Source: Fidelibacterota bacterium
Lineage (GTDB): Bacteria; Fidelibacterota; Marinisomatia; SCGC-AAA003-L08; JACNLC01
Direction of reading: 5' to 3'
Length of the DNA stretch: 64,000 nucleotides
Assembly (NCBI GenBank): GCA_014381725.1
Contig: JACNLC010000071.1
Span: 1-64,000 of the forward strand
Shown piece by piece: positions 8,301 through 16,757 of this stretch; the stretch's first letter is position 1, and each line of letters begins with the position of its first letter. A program made the position numbers and the translations under genes. The notes under the pieces were generated by a model. The model saw only the letters and a program-made list of their open reading frames with translations, was not told where the DNA came from and searched no databases.

Positions 8301-8698
8301 TAATTTTCTCCCTCATTCTTACTACTAATATTTTTTTCAAAACTATCTTCAATAATTTGTATGGTTTGATTTTTTGTATATCCTAATAATTTAGCTTTGT
8401 TTATCAATTTTTCAATATCTTCATTTATAAATTCAGTTTTGGAAGAATTAGTTAATAATTCTTTTGCCCCAGACTTAACATACATACCAAGTCCTCTTCG
8501 TTTTTCTATCAGTTCTTCTTGAATTAGGATTTGAGTTGCATTGAGAATAGTTTGTGGATTAATATTGTATTCTACAGAAATTTGTCTAACTGATGGTATC
8601 GGTTCATTTTCCTTTAAATCACCCGACAGTATCGCGTCACGAATCATATTAGCAATTTGTAAATACAATGGTGTTTTATTATTAAATTCTAAATTCAT
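8300..8698 (-). CDS. GntR family transcriptional regulator, YtrA subfamily
   Basis: 132 residues. The N-terminal winged helix (about 10-75) has the GntR pattern PLYLQIANMIRDAI...GSVRQ-like PIPSVRQISVEYNINPQT. The short C-terminal region (~55 residues) carries no large effector domain, which is the mark of the YtrA subfamily. Such regulators repress their own ABC-transporter operon, and here the gene is the first of a regulator-ATPase-permease operon. A 22-bp palindrome overlaps the promoter -10 (8713-8734) and is the likely operator. Confidence 0.92.
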   Translation of the reverse strand: MNLEFNNKTPLYLQIANMIRDAILSGDLKENEPIPSVRQISVEYNINPQTILNATQILIQEELIEKRRGLGMYVKSGAKELLTNSSKTEFINEDIEKLINKAKLLGYTKNQTIQIIEDSFEKNISSKNEGEN

Positions 8699-8712
8699 AT
8701 TTTACTCTATTA

Positions 8713-8734
8713 GTGTTATGGTATAGTATAACAC
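8713..8734 (-). promoter_or_regulatory. Probable YtrA-type operator
   Basis: The inverted repeat GTGTTAT (8713-8719) and ATAACAC (8728-8734), with an inner TATA (8722-8725), forms a 22-bp imperfect palindrome. It covers the -10 of the minus-strand promoter, as expected for autorepression by a GntR/YtrA protein. Confidence 0.7.
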
Positions 8735-8754
8735 CTCTAAAGAATTCGATGCAA
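8725..8754 (-). promoter_or_regulatory. Sigma70-type promoter of the regulator/ABC operon
   Basis: On the minus strand, -35 TTGCAT (8754-8749), an 18-nt spacer and -10 TATACT (8730-8725). This puts the transcript start about 20 nt before the regulator's ATG at 8698. Confidence 0.65.
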
Positions 8755-8817
8755 TAAAAAATATTGCTTAAATTTTGATTATAGAATCTACACAAAAAAT
8801 GATAACAAAGGATGATT

Positions 8818-9927
8818 ATGATCAAAAAAATAATTGTATTGGGTGGCGGAATGGTTGGTTCTGCAATTGCTAGAGATTTAAAAGAAAATGGACATTCCGT
8901 AACAGTTGCGGACAGAGATATTGGTGTGCAAAATCGAATAATGCAATTTGATATTAAGTTTGTCAAACTCGATTTCTCTGATTTTAACTCAGTCCACAAA
9001 ACGGTGCAACAGTTTGACTTTGTTATTGGTGCTGTTCCAGGTTTTTTGGGATATAGAATTTTACAGACAGTTTTGGAAGCCAAAAAGGATATCGTGGATA
9101 TTTCCTTTATGCCAGAAGATCCTCGAGGACTCAATAAAATTGCAGTTGAAAATGGAGTTACTGCTATCACAGATGCTGGAGTTGCACCTGGATTATCAAA
9201 TTTAATGTTCGGGAACGCACTATCTGAATTTGATAAATTGGATTCTGCGAAGTGTTTTGTTGGAGGACTTCCGCAAAACCCTAAACCGCCGTGGTGGTAT
9301 AAATCTGTATTTTCTCCAATTGATGTTGTGGAAGAATATACTCGTCCTGCACGATTAGTTGAAAACGGGCAAATTGTTACAAAACCTGCGATGACTGAAA
9401 TCGAACCTGTGGAATTTGAAAATATCGCAACACTCGATGCGTTTAATTCTGATGGATTACGAACTTTGTTAGATTTACCAATTCCAAATATGGTTGAAAA
9501 AACAATGAGATTTCAAGGACATATACAGAAAATTATTGAAATGAAAAATCAAGGATTATTTGAAGATGACAAAATCAAAGAAACATCTGAATCCTTAATA
9601 CAAGATTGGAAACCTGAAAAAGATGATTATGATCAAACTATAATGCGATTGGAATTTCGAGGGATTAAAGATAATAAGCAAATCACTGATACTACAGATC
9701 TCATCGATTATTTTGACAGGGAAAAAGGGATTTCGTCAATGGCCAGAACAACAGGTTATACTTGTACAGCAGTTGCGGATTTACTTATCTCAGAAAAATT
9801 TACCTCAAAAGGTGTGTTTGCAATGGAAAGTCTTGGTAAAAATAGAAATTTAGTAGATTCTGTGCTAAATCACTTATCGGTTAGAAATGTGATTTTACTG
9901 AAAAGACAAGATATTGAAACAAAATGA
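8818..9927 (+). CDS. Saccharopine dehydrogenase-like NAD(P)-dependent oxidoreductase
   Basis: 369 residues from the ATG at 8818; an ATG at 8812 lies inside the ribosome-binding site AAAGGA (8807-8812), so the second is preferred. The N-terminal Rossmann fold (IIVLGGGMVGSAIARDL) binds NAD(P). The ITDAGVAPGLSN motif and the C-terminal domain place it in the saccharopine dehydrogenase/lysine dehydrogenase superfamily. Members act on saccharopine, lysine or carboxynorspermidine-type substrates, and this sequence alone does not fix which. It is transcribed divergently from the regulator/ABC operon across about 120 nt. Confidence 0.85.
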   Translation: MIKKIIVLGGGMVGSAIARDLKENGHSVTVADRDIGVQNRIMQFDIKFVKLDFSDFNSVHKTVQQFDFVIGAVPGFLGYRILQTVLEAKKDIVDISFMPEDPRGLNKIAVENGVTAITDAGVAPGLSNLMFGNALSEFDKLDSAKCFVGGLPQNPKPPWWYKSVFSPIDVVEEYTRPARLVENGQIVTKPAMTEIEPVEFENIATLDAFNSDGLRTLLDLPIPNMVEKTMRFQGHIQKIIEMKNQGLFEDDKIKETSESLIQDWKPEKDDYDQTIMRLEFRGIKDNKQITDTTDLIDYFDREKGISSMARTTGYTCTAVADLLISEKFTSKGVFAMESLGKNRNLVDSVLNHLSVRNVILLKRQDIETK

Positions 9928-9992
9928 GTTTTTGGATCCTCTTCTGATTTGGGAGGTTGGAATGTTAGGGAACTGTTGATAATGATTGTGGC

Positions 9993-10024
9993 CTTCACAA
10001 CAAAAAGTATCGTTTATTGTGAAG
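9993..10024 (+). terminator. Possible terminator after the saccharopine dehydrogenase-like gene
   Basis: An 8-bp stem CTTCACAA (9993-10000)/TTGTGAAG (10017-10024) with a 16-nt loop, followed shortly by a T-run (about 10030-10034). The stem is weak. Confidence 0.35.
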
Positions 10025-10045
10025 AACCCTTTTTAAATTATAGAT

Positions 10046-10486
10046 ATGAAAATTGTTAAAATAATTCAGTGGGATATGGGGCATCGTGTGATGAATCACC
10101 GGTCTGCTTGCAAAGGTTTACACGGACATCGTTACAAAGCAGAAATTTGCGTAGAGGGTGACATTGTTACAAAATCCGGTGCATCCGAAGAGGGTATGGT
10201 AATTGATTTTGGGGATGTAAAAAACATTGCCCTAGATTTCATAAACAATAAACTTGATCACGGCTTTATGGTTTGGGATAAAGATTCTGAATTAATTGAT
10301 TTTTTTAATAACACAACAGGGCATAAACCTATAATTGTTCCATTTACTCCAACTGCCGAAAACATTGCCAAATTTATCTTTGAAACTCTCGACAAGAAAT
10401 TTGAAGATAAATATAGCACTGGACTCAAACTCTGTTCAGTAAAACTTTGGGAAACCCCAACGAGTTATGCTGTTTATGAGAAATAG
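10046..10486 (+). CDS. queD: 6-carboxytetrahydropterin synthase-like protein (QueD/PTPS family)
   Basis: 146 residues. The QueD/PTPS pattern is intact: His13 (DMGHR) and the CKGLHGH motif give zinc ligands H13, H26 and H28 and nucleophile Cys22; a DFGDVK segment, LDHGFM and PTAENIAKFI follow, and a C-terminal Glu (LWETPTSYA) sits in the pterin-binding position. QueD converts dihydroneopterin triphosphate to 6-carboxytetrahydropterin on the way to preQ0/queuosine. Neighbours are unrelated and no queC or queE lies nearby, so the pathway assignment rests on the family. Some PTPS paralogues work in folate or biopterin synthesis. Confidence 0.85.
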   Translation: MKIVKIIQWDMGHRVMNHRSACKGLHGHRYKAEICVEGDIVTKSGASEEGMVIDFGDVKNIALDFINNKLDHGFMVWDKDSELIDFFNNTTGHKPIIVPFTPTAENIAKFIFETLDKKFEDKYSTGLKLCSVKLWETPTSYAVYEK

Positions 10487-10536
10487 TAAAGTTAGAATTG
10501 TAGAAAAGGAGACGAATTCTCTACTAGATATAATAA

Positions 10537-11406
10537 TTACTTTTTCCCTCTCGTCATTTTCTCTATTTCATCCCACATTTCAGTAGGGACTTGATCCAAT
10601 CCATTAAATTCACCTGCACCATAGAGCCATTCACCGCCATCAATAGTTACCACTTCTCCGTTAACATATCCTGAATAATCCGAAACTAAATATGATGCCA
10701 AATTAGCGAGTTCGTGATGCTCTCCAAATCGTTTTAAAGGAATTCTTTGTTTGGGATCGAGTTTTTTTGAAAGATTTTCAGGAAACAATCGAGACCACGC
10801 ACCTTTTGTGGGGAATGGTCCTGGTGCAATAGCATTTGAGCGAATTCCATATTTCCCCCATTCAGAAGCCAATGAGCGTGTGAGAGCTAAAACTCCGGCT
10901 TTGGCAGTTGCAGAAGGCACTACAAATCCAGAACCGGTCCACGCATAAGTTGTTACAATGTTCAAAATTGTTCCCTGTATTTGTTTGTCAATCCAGTATT
11001 TACCAAATGCTAAAGTGGTGTTGTAAGAACCTTTGAGCACGATGTCCACGATAATATCAAATGCTTTGTGTGATAGTCGTTCAGTCGGACTTATAAAATT
11101 TCCAGCCGCATTATTAAGCAGAACATTTACTTCGCCAAAAGTTTCAATTCCTTTTTGTAAAACTGATTCGACTTCTGAATATTTTCGCACATCGCATTGG
11201 ATTGGCAATATAGTTCCACCAGTTTCTTTTTTCAATTCGCTGGCTGTTTGCTCTAAAACATCCATTTTACGACTGGCAATTATGAGATTTGCTCCAAGCT
11301 CGAGGAACGACTTTCCCATTGATTTTCCTAAACCAGTTCCACCACCGGTTATTAGAATTGTTTTACCTTTTAGTGAATTTTCTTTCAGCATATTTAAGTT
11401 TGTCAT
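10537..11406 (-). CDS. SDR family oxidoreductase, 2,4-dienoyl-CoA reductase-like
   Basis: 289 residues. A Rossmann fold with GGGTGLGKSMG binds NADP(H), and NNAAGNF is the SDR NNAG motif. The usual YxxxK is replaced by SATAKAG, and Tyr in TTYAWTG precedes it. That Tyr/Ser/Lys arrangement is the known active site of DECR1-type 2,4-dienoyl-CoA reductases. These reduce dienoyl-CoA intermediates when unsaturated fatty acids are oxidised. A different function within this SDR group (for example a peroxisomal trans-2-enoyl-CoA reductase-like role) cannot be excluded. It stands alone between convergent QueD and divergent pepA. Confidence 0.88.
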   Translation of the reverse strand: MTNLNMLKENSLKGKTILITGGGTGLGKSMGKSFLELGANLIIASRKMDVLEQTASELKKETGGTILPIQCDVRKYSEVESVLQKGIETFGEVNVLLNNAAGNFISPTERLSHKAFDIIVDIVLKGSYNTTLAFGKYWIDKQIQGTILNIVTTYAWTGSGFVVPSATAKAGVLALTRSLASEWGKYGIRSNAIAPGPFPTKGAWSRLFPENLSKKLDPKQRIPLKRFGEHHELANLASYLVSDYSGYVNGEVVTIDGGEWLYGAGEFNGLDQVPTEMWDEIEKMTRGKK

Positions 11407-11529
11407 CGAAATTGCTCCAAATAATAGTGTGTAAAGTAAATGGTTTAGCTTGATTGATGAAAGAAAAAAAGGGTAAACTTCAGCACTATAATATAGTAAT
11501 ATTTATATCTTTTAAACAAAGGAGCTCAA

Positions 11530-13014
11530 ATGGCACAAATTAAAGAATTAAAAAATATCAGAAAGGATATTAACGAAGTCCATACTGATTTATTGATTGT
11601 CGGTTCAGTTAAAACTAAAAAGTTTAGCAACCCATTAAAATCTTCGCTTGGTAAAACACTAAGTAATGCAATTAAAGTAGAAAAGTTTACCGGTAAATTA
11701 GGTAAATCCGTAAAGATTTATGGAGATGACAAAATTAAACGAATCGCTGTTTTTGGGCTTGGCGAGACAAAGAAATATGATAGTCATACAGCACGAGATT
11801 TAGGAGCAAAGATTATCAAATATGCTAATTCATTGGAAACAAAAATGCTAACGATTGACACGAGTTCAATGGGATTATCTTCGGATGATGATCTTGGTGC
11901 ATTTGCTGAGGGTTTGGTTATAGGTTCTTATGAATTTCTCGATTATAAATCCGATAAAAAAGAGGTTGCAAAGTCATCGAATACGATTGTTAAAGCAGAA
12001 TTTATAGGTGCAAATTCATCTGTTTTACAAAAAGCGTTTGTCCTTGCTGAAGGCGTTGCGATTGCAAGAGATGTTTCTAATCATCCGGCGAATATTGCAA
12101 ATCCGACTTATTTAGCAAATACAGTAAAAGATATTGCTAAAGCCGATAATATGAAATATAAAGTGTTTGATGGTAGCGAATTTGAAAAGATGGGAATGGG
12201 TGCGTTTTACGGTGTTGCTCGCGGTGCTACAACTCCAGCCAAGATGATTATTGTTGAATACAATGGCGGAAAAAAAGCTGAAAAACCTTTTGCGTTAGTG
12301 GGTAAGGGATTAACATTCGATTCCGGTGGAATTTCACTTAAACCCGGTGCAAATATGGATGAGATGAAATTCGATATGTGCGGTAGTGCTGTTGTAATTG
12401 GCGTTCTGAAAGCTGTAGCCAAACTCCAACCGAAAATCAATATTATTTTTGCAATTGGCTCAACGGAAAATATGCCGGACGGAGATGCTCAAAGACCGGG
12501 AGATATTGTAACTGCTTATAACGGGAAGACTATCGAAATTCTTAATACAGATGCAGAAGGTCGCTTGGTTCTTGCAGATGTTTTAGCGTATGTTACAGAC
12601 AAATATAAACCTGTTGGGATGTTGGATTTTGCCACCCTTACTGGTGCAGTTTTGATTGCTCTAGGAAATCGTGCATCAGGATTAATGGGAAATGACACCA
12701 AGTTGATTAAGGATGTAAAAAAATCTTCTGAGACAACTGGCGAAAAGGTTTGGGAACTTCCACTTTGGGATGAATACTCAAAAGAAATTAAAGGTAAATA
12801 TGCTGATTTGAAGAATATGGGAGAAGGCAGACTAGCTGGAACCATTGCGGCTGGAATATTTCTCAAAGAATTCGTTGGTGAAACTCCGTGGTGTCATTTA
12901 GATATTGCCGGAACTGCTTGGGGACCAAAGGAGCCATCTTATCAGCCAAAAGTTGGTGCAACTGGAGTAGCAGTTAGATTAGTTTATAATTTATTAGAAA
13001 ATCGTATTAAATAA
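11530..13014 (+). CDS. pepA: Leucyl aminopeptidase (M17 family)
   Basis: 494 residues, normal for the family. It removes N-terminal residues from peptides with two metal ions in the cytoplasm. The C-terminal catalytic domain carries GKGLTFDSGGISLKPG with the metal-binding Lys and Asp, the MKFDMCGSA segment and the signature NTDAEGRLVLADVL with Asp and Glu ligands and the catalytic Arg. The N-terminal domain (about 1-160) is variable, as usual. A strong ribosome-binding site (AAAGGAG, 11518-11524) fixes the ATG at 11530, and a TATAAT lies at 11487-11492. Some M17 enzymes also bind DNA, and nothing here tests that. Confidence 0.96.
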   Translation: MAQIKELKNIRKDINEVHTDLLIVGSVKTKKFSNPLKSSLGKTLSNAIKVEKFTGKLGKSVKIYGDDKIKRIAVFGLGETKKYDSHTARDLGAKIIKYANSLETKMLTIDTSSMGLSSDDDLGAFAEGLVIGSYEFLDYKSDKKEVAKSSNTIVKAEFIGANSSVLQKAFVLAEGVAIARDVSNHPANIANPTYLANTVKDIAKADNMKYKVFDGSEFEKMGMGAFYGVARGATTPAKMIIVEYNGGKKAEKPFALVGKGLTFDSGGISLKPGANMDEMKFDMCGSAVVIGVLKAVAKLQPKINIIFAIGSTENMPDGDAQRPGDIVTAYNGKTIEILNTDAEGRLVLADVLAYVTDKYKPVGMLDFATLTGAVLIALGNRASGLMGNDTKLIKDVKKSSETTGEKVWELPLWDEYSKEIKGKYADLKNMGEGRLAGTIAAGIFLKEFVGETPWCHLDIAGTAWGPKEPSYQPKVGATGVAVRLVYNLLENRIK

Positions 13015-13084
13015 AATTTGGTTGATATTAAAACAGTGATTTAAATTTGCTAGCTTTTTTATGACATAAATATCCTAAAATAGT

Positions 13085-13158
13085 GGCGGCATAGCTCAGT
13101 TGGTTAGAGCATCGGAATCATAATCCGAGTGTCCGGGGTTCGAGTCCCTGTGCCGCCA
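13085..13158 (+). tRNA. tRNA-Met (anticodon CAT)
   Basis: Cloverleaf: acceptor GGCGGCA/TGCCGCC, D-arm GCTC...GAGC, anticodon stem TCGGA/TCCGA with 7-nt loop ATCATAA (anticodon CAT), and T-loop TTCGAGT. The discriminator is A and CCA is not encoded. The acceptor begins with a paired G-C, so it is not an initiator. Elongator Met is most likely, and tRNA-Ile2 (lysidine-modified CAT) cannot be excluded by eye. It lies just upstream of ndk. Confidence 0.93.
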
Positions 13159-13194
13159 CGAAATCTAATAATATTTTTATAAAGGAATAAAATA

Positions 13195-13620
13195 ATGACA
13201 AATAGAACTTTTGCAATTATTAAACCAGATGCAACTCGTAATGCTAATACTGGTCTAATATATGACAGAATACTAAAAGCTAATTTCAAAATCCTTGCTG
13301 CAAAATTAGTCAAAATGTCTAAGAAACAAGCTGAAGGATTTTATGACATCCACAGAGGAAAACCATTTTTTAAAGAATTAACGGATTTTATGTCATCGGA
13401 TATTTGTATGGTTTTAGCACTCGAAAAAGACAACGCTGTTTCTGAATGGCGAAAAACCATAGGTGCAACCAATCCCGCAGATGCAGAAGCAGGTACTATC
13501 CGTAAAGATTTTGCTACAAGCTTGGGTGAAAATGCGGTTCACGGCTCAGATTCAGATGAAAATGCACAAAAAGAGATTGCCTTTTTCTTCACAGAGAGTG
13601 AACTTATAGCCAATCTTTAG
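13195..13620 (+). CDS. ndk: Nucleoside diphosphate kinase
   Basis: 141 residues, standard length. It transfers the gamma phosphate of ATP to nucleoside diphosphates via a phosphohistidine. The active-site motif GENAVHGSDS has His116, and the N-terminal FAIIKPDA loop carries the nucleotide-binding Lys. The ATG follows the tRNA by 36 nt and has AAAGGA nearby. A SPOR lipoprotein gene follows after 9 nt and may be cotranscribed. Confidence 0.97.
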   Translation: MTNRTFAIIKPDATRNANTGLIYDRILKANFKILAAKLVKMSKKQAEGFYDIHRGKPFFKELTDFMSSDICMVLALEKDNAVSEWRKTIGATNPADAEAGTIRKDFATSLGENAVHGSDSDENAQKEIAFFFTESELIANL

Positions 13621-13629
13621 GGGTATATT

Positions 13630-14382
13630 ATGCACAATTTGAGGTTTTTTTCGATTCAGTTATTCACTATTTTACTTTTATTTATAGCGTGTACTTCAAC
13701 AACTGAAAGGGAGGTTATATCTATTGGTAAAACTGTAAAAATACAGTATTCTCCTGACATTAAGTCCAAAGCAAAACTGACTTTTCAATGGAGTTATCAA
13801 AATATTCCTACAAACAGTACACCGAAATTGTTGATTGATAATAACAAAGCTTTGTTTACTCCCGATATTGTTGGTGATTATGATATTTTGCTTTCTGTTC
13901 GTTCTGAATCAAATGATGAGATAGCTTCGGAATTTTATTATTTTTCTGTAATAAAAGATACTGTTTCTCGCTCAATAAAGAAACAAACACAAACTGCAGA
14001 TATTATTGATAATTCTGAACCTAAACCCACTAAACCCTTTAAGTCCAAAAAGGTAATTCCCCCTAAAGTCAAAAAGAAAGTGATACCTAAACCTTCAAGT
14101 CCAAAGTTGGATATCCCGGCTGTTGCTGGCAAATATACAATTCAAGTGGCATCTTGGCCATCTTTGGAGGAAGCTCGTAATGACCAGTTATCTTTGATAG
14201 ATGCAGGATATGATTCCTATCTTCAACGAGTTTTTATAACTGAAAAAGATGAAGTTTGGTGGAGAGTTCGAGTCGGAGCATTCTCAGATTATTCCATCGC
14301 TATTGCAGTTCATAAACAACTTATTCAACTTAGAGGTAAAGATATTTGGATAGATTATGTTCGTCAAGAACAAAACAAATAG
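13630..14382 (+). CDS. SPOR domain lipoprotein
   Basis: 250 residues. The signal peptide ends at a lipobox-like FIAC (Cys21), so it is a probable lipoprotein. Residues about 30-110 look like a beta-sandwich (PKD-like: WSYQ..., FTPDIVGDYDILLSV). A Pro/Lys-rich linker (about 125-160) then leads to a C-terminal SPOR domain (about 168-245: YTIQVASWPSLEEA...WWRVRVGAF). SPOR domains bind denuded peptidoglycan strands at division sites, so this is probably an envelope protein of the divisome or septal remodelling. The link to the following rpmF-fab operon is positional only. Confidence 0.85.
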   Translation: MHNLRFFSIQLFTILLLFIACTSTTEREVISIGKTVKIQYSPDIKSKAKLTFQWSYQNIPTNSTPKLLIDNNKALFTPDIVGDYDILLSVRSESNDEIASEFYYFSVIKDTVSRSIKKQTQTADIIDNSEPKPTKPFKSKKVIPPKVKKKVIPKPSSPKLDIPAVAGKYTIQVASWPSLEEARNDQLSLIDAGYDSYLQRVFITEKDEVWWRVRVGAFSDYSIAIAVHKQLIQLRGKDIWIDYVRQEQNK

Positions 14383-14520
14383 TTTTAGACAGAAATAGTA
14401 ATTTAGCTCATCATTCTCATGTTGTATCATAAGGTAAAATATCTCTAAATTAAATGTCTATATTTTAATGTAAATATTTAAGAATTTAACTTTAAACAGA
14501 ATTAAAAAGGAAGAACATCG

Positions 14521-14703
14521 ATGGCAGTACCAAAGAAAAAAATATCAAAGACTCGTGGAAGAAAGCGTCGCACACACTGGAAAGCTTCTGCACCACAAGT
14601 TGGTGTTTGTCCTCAGTGCAACCAACCTAAGCGTCCTCATCGTGCTTGCCCTGAATGCGGATATTATAAAGGACGACCAGTAGTTATCGCTAAAGGAGCA
14701 TAA
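14521..14703 (+). CDS. rpmF: 50S ribosomal protein L32
   Basis: 60 residues with the L32 N-terminus MAVPKKKISKTRGRKRRTHW. It carries a zinc ribbon of four cysteines (C30, C33, C43, C46). It heads the conserved rpmF-plsX-fab operon, where L32 and phospholipid synthesis genes often travel together. A ribosome-binding site (AAAGGAAG) precedes it, and the 138-nt upstream gap is where the operon promoter should lie. Confidence 0.97.
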   Translation: MAVPKKKISKTRGRKRRTHWKASAPQVGVCPQCNQPKRPHRACPECGYYKGRPVVIAKGA

Positions 14704-14713
14704 CTCCTCTCTT

Positions 14714-15754
14714 ATGAAAATTGCATTAGATGCCATGGGTGGCGACCATGCTCCCCATTCAACCGTACAAGGTGCGTTTGAGTATATAAAAGAATTCGGA
14801 AGTGATTCTGCCGAAATTTTGCTATTAGGGCATCAGGACAGATTAGACAGACTTATTAAGGAATATAATGATCCCTTTAAAAAGGTATCTATCATACACG
14901 CTCCGCAAGTCGTAGATACGGATGAAATACCATCCAAAATTTTCAAAACCAAACCGGATTCATCACTAGTAAAAGCAGTGGAATTAGTCAAAATTGGTGA
15001 AGCAGATGCGGTAGTCAGTAGTGGGAATACAGGTGCTTTGATGGTTTCTTCTCTTTTCCTCCTTGGAAAAATTAAGGGCATTCGAAGACCAACATTAGCG
15101 CCATTTATACCTACTAAAACAGGTGGGTTTATCTTGTGCGATGCAGGAGCAAATACTGATGTAAAACCACACAATCTCGTACAATTTGCAATTATGGCTC
15201 AAGCTTACATCGAACACCTTGAAGGTTGGAAAAATCCTTCTGTTGCATTGCTTAATATTGGTTCTGAAGAAACCAAAGGCAACGAGCTGACTCGTTCCAC
15301 ATTTCCACTAATGAAATCACATGTTTCCAACTTTATCGGAAATATTGAAGCTCGATATGTTTTAAACGGAAAGGCTGATGTTGTTGTAACTGATGGATTT
15401 ACTGGAAATATTCTTCTAAAAACTATTGAGGGGGCTCTAAGCCATATGATGGATTGGTTTCATGAGAGCATTAAATCCCATCCTATTTGTCGATTATCTG
15501 CTCCTTTAATGGCTCCTGCTATCAAAGATTTAAAGAAATCTATGGATTATGAAGAACACGGTGCAACACCACTTCTAGGTGTAAATGGAATCGCTATGAA
15601 ATGCCACGGTTCATCTACTTTTAGAGGAATTAAAAGTTCTCTTATTGCAGCCAAAAAGGCATTTGATGAGAATCTGATAACAGATATTGCTTATAGAATC
15701 TCTGAACACTTAGATATTATTGAAAATCATTCAAACAATGATGACGAAAATTAA
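14714..15754 (+). CDS. plsX: Phosphate acyltransferase PlsX
   Basis: 346 residues, standard length. PlsX makes acyl-phosphate from acyl-ACP for PlsY, the first committed step of phospholipid synthesis in many bacteria. The N-terminus IALDAMGGDHAPHSTVQG is the PlsX signature, and SSGNTGALM and VTDGFTGNILLK are further family motifs. It starts 11 nt after rpmF and its 3' end overlaps fabH. It acts peripherally on the inner membrane. Confidence 0.96.
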   Translation: MKIALDAMGGDHAPHSTVQGAFEYIKEFGSDSAEILLLGHQDRLDRLIKEYNDPFKKVSIIHAPQVVDTDEIPSKIFKTKPDSSLVKAVELVKIGEADAVVSSGNTGALMVSSLFLLGKIKGIRRPTLAPFIPTKTGGFILCDAGANTDVKPHNLVQFAIMAQAYIEHLEGWKNPSVALLNIGSEETKGNELTRSTFPLMKSHVSNFIGNIEARYVLNGKADVVVTDGFTGNILLKTIEGALSHMMDWFHESIKSHPICRLSAPLMAPAIKDLKKSMDYEEHGATPLLGVNGIAMKCHGSSTFRGIKSSLIAAKKAFDENLITDIAYRISEHLDIIENHSNNDDEN

Positions 15755-16757
15755 TAAAACAATAACAGCTAACATTTCTGCTTTGGGAATGTATGTTCCT
15801 GATAAAATACTGTCTAATTTTGATCTTGAAAAAATGGTTGATACTAAAGATGAGTGGATTCAGGAACGAACAGGAATAAAAGAGCGACGAATAACTACCG
15901 ATGGTCAAGCAACTGTTGATATGGCATCTCGGGCAGCTGAACGATTGTTACAAACAAGAAATATTTCTGCTGAAGAAATTGATATTATAATTTTAGCAAC
16001 TGTAACTCCGGATATGATGTTTCCTTGCTCAGCATCGCAAGTTCAAGACAAAATAGGTGCTACAAATGCTTGGGGATTTGATTTATCAGCTGGATGTTCT
16101 GGTTTTTTATTTGCACTACAAACTGGAGCACAATTCATTGAATCTGGAACTCATAAGAAAGTTATGGTTATAGGTGCTGATACAATGAGTTCGATAGTTG
16201 ACTATACCGATCGAAACACTTGTATTTTGTTTGGAGATGGAGCTGGTGCAGTTCTTCTAGAACCATCTACAAATGGGTTCGGACTTATAGATTCAAAAAT
16301 GAAACTCGACGGAAGCGGTGGAAAGTTCCTTAAAATGCCGGCCGGCGGAAGTTTAAATCCACCATCTCACGAGACTATTGACAAAAAAATGCACTATATC
16401 TATCAAGATGGCAAAACAGTTTTTAAATTTGCAGTGAAAGGAATGGCAGATATTTCTTATGAGATTGCTCAAAGAAACAATTTGCAAGGCGATGACATTA
16501 AACTATTCATTCCGCACCAGGCAAATAAACGGATTATTGACGCAGCTGCAAGAAGATTAAAATTAAAAGAAGAACAAGTCCTAAGTAATATTGACAGATA
16601 TGCCAATACAACAGCTGCTACTATTCCAATTGGAATGGTTGAAGCTACTAAAAATGGAAGATTAAAAAAAGGTGATAATTTGATTATCTCAGCATTTGGC
16701 ACTGGATTTACTTGGGGAGCAACATACATTAAATGGGGATTAACATTTGATGAATAA
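15738..16757 (+). CDS. fabH: Beta-ketoacyl-ACP synthase III
   Basis: 339 residues from the ATG at 15738, which overlaps plsX by 17 nt; a TTG at 15720 would make it 6 residues longer but extends the overlap. FabH condenses acetyl-CoA with malonyl-ACP to start fatty acid synthesis. The catalytic triad is visible: Cys in SAGCSGFLFAL, His in FIPHQANKRI and Asn in RYANTTAATIP. The family start is near ISALGMYVPD, consistent with the shorter form. It is the third gene of the operon and its stop overlaps fabD. Confidence 0.96.
   Translation: MMTKINKTITANISALGMYVPDKILSNFDLEKMVDTKDEWIQERTGIKERRITTDGQATVDMASRAAERLLQTRNISAEEIDIIILATVTPDMMFPCSASQVQDKIGATNAWGFDLSAGCSGFLFALQTGAQFIESGTHKKVMVIGADTMSSIVDYTDRNTCILFGDGAGAVLLEPSTNGFGLIDSKMKLDGSGGKFLKMPAGGSLNPPSHETIDKKMHYIYQDGKTVFKFAVKGMADISYEIAQRNNLQGDDIKLFIPHQANKRIIDAAARRLKLKEEQVLSNIDRYANTTAATIPIGMVEATKNGRLKKGDNLIISAFGTGFTWGATYIKWGLTFDE

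Noticed and set aside
10000..10045. preQ1 riboswitch upstream of queD
   Set aside because: The short leader lacks the conserved preQ1-I stem and the A-rich tail pairing; only a weak hairpin is present.
13104..13313. 69-codon frame on the minus strand
   Set aside because: It runs antisense through tRNA-Met and the start of ndk, both certain.
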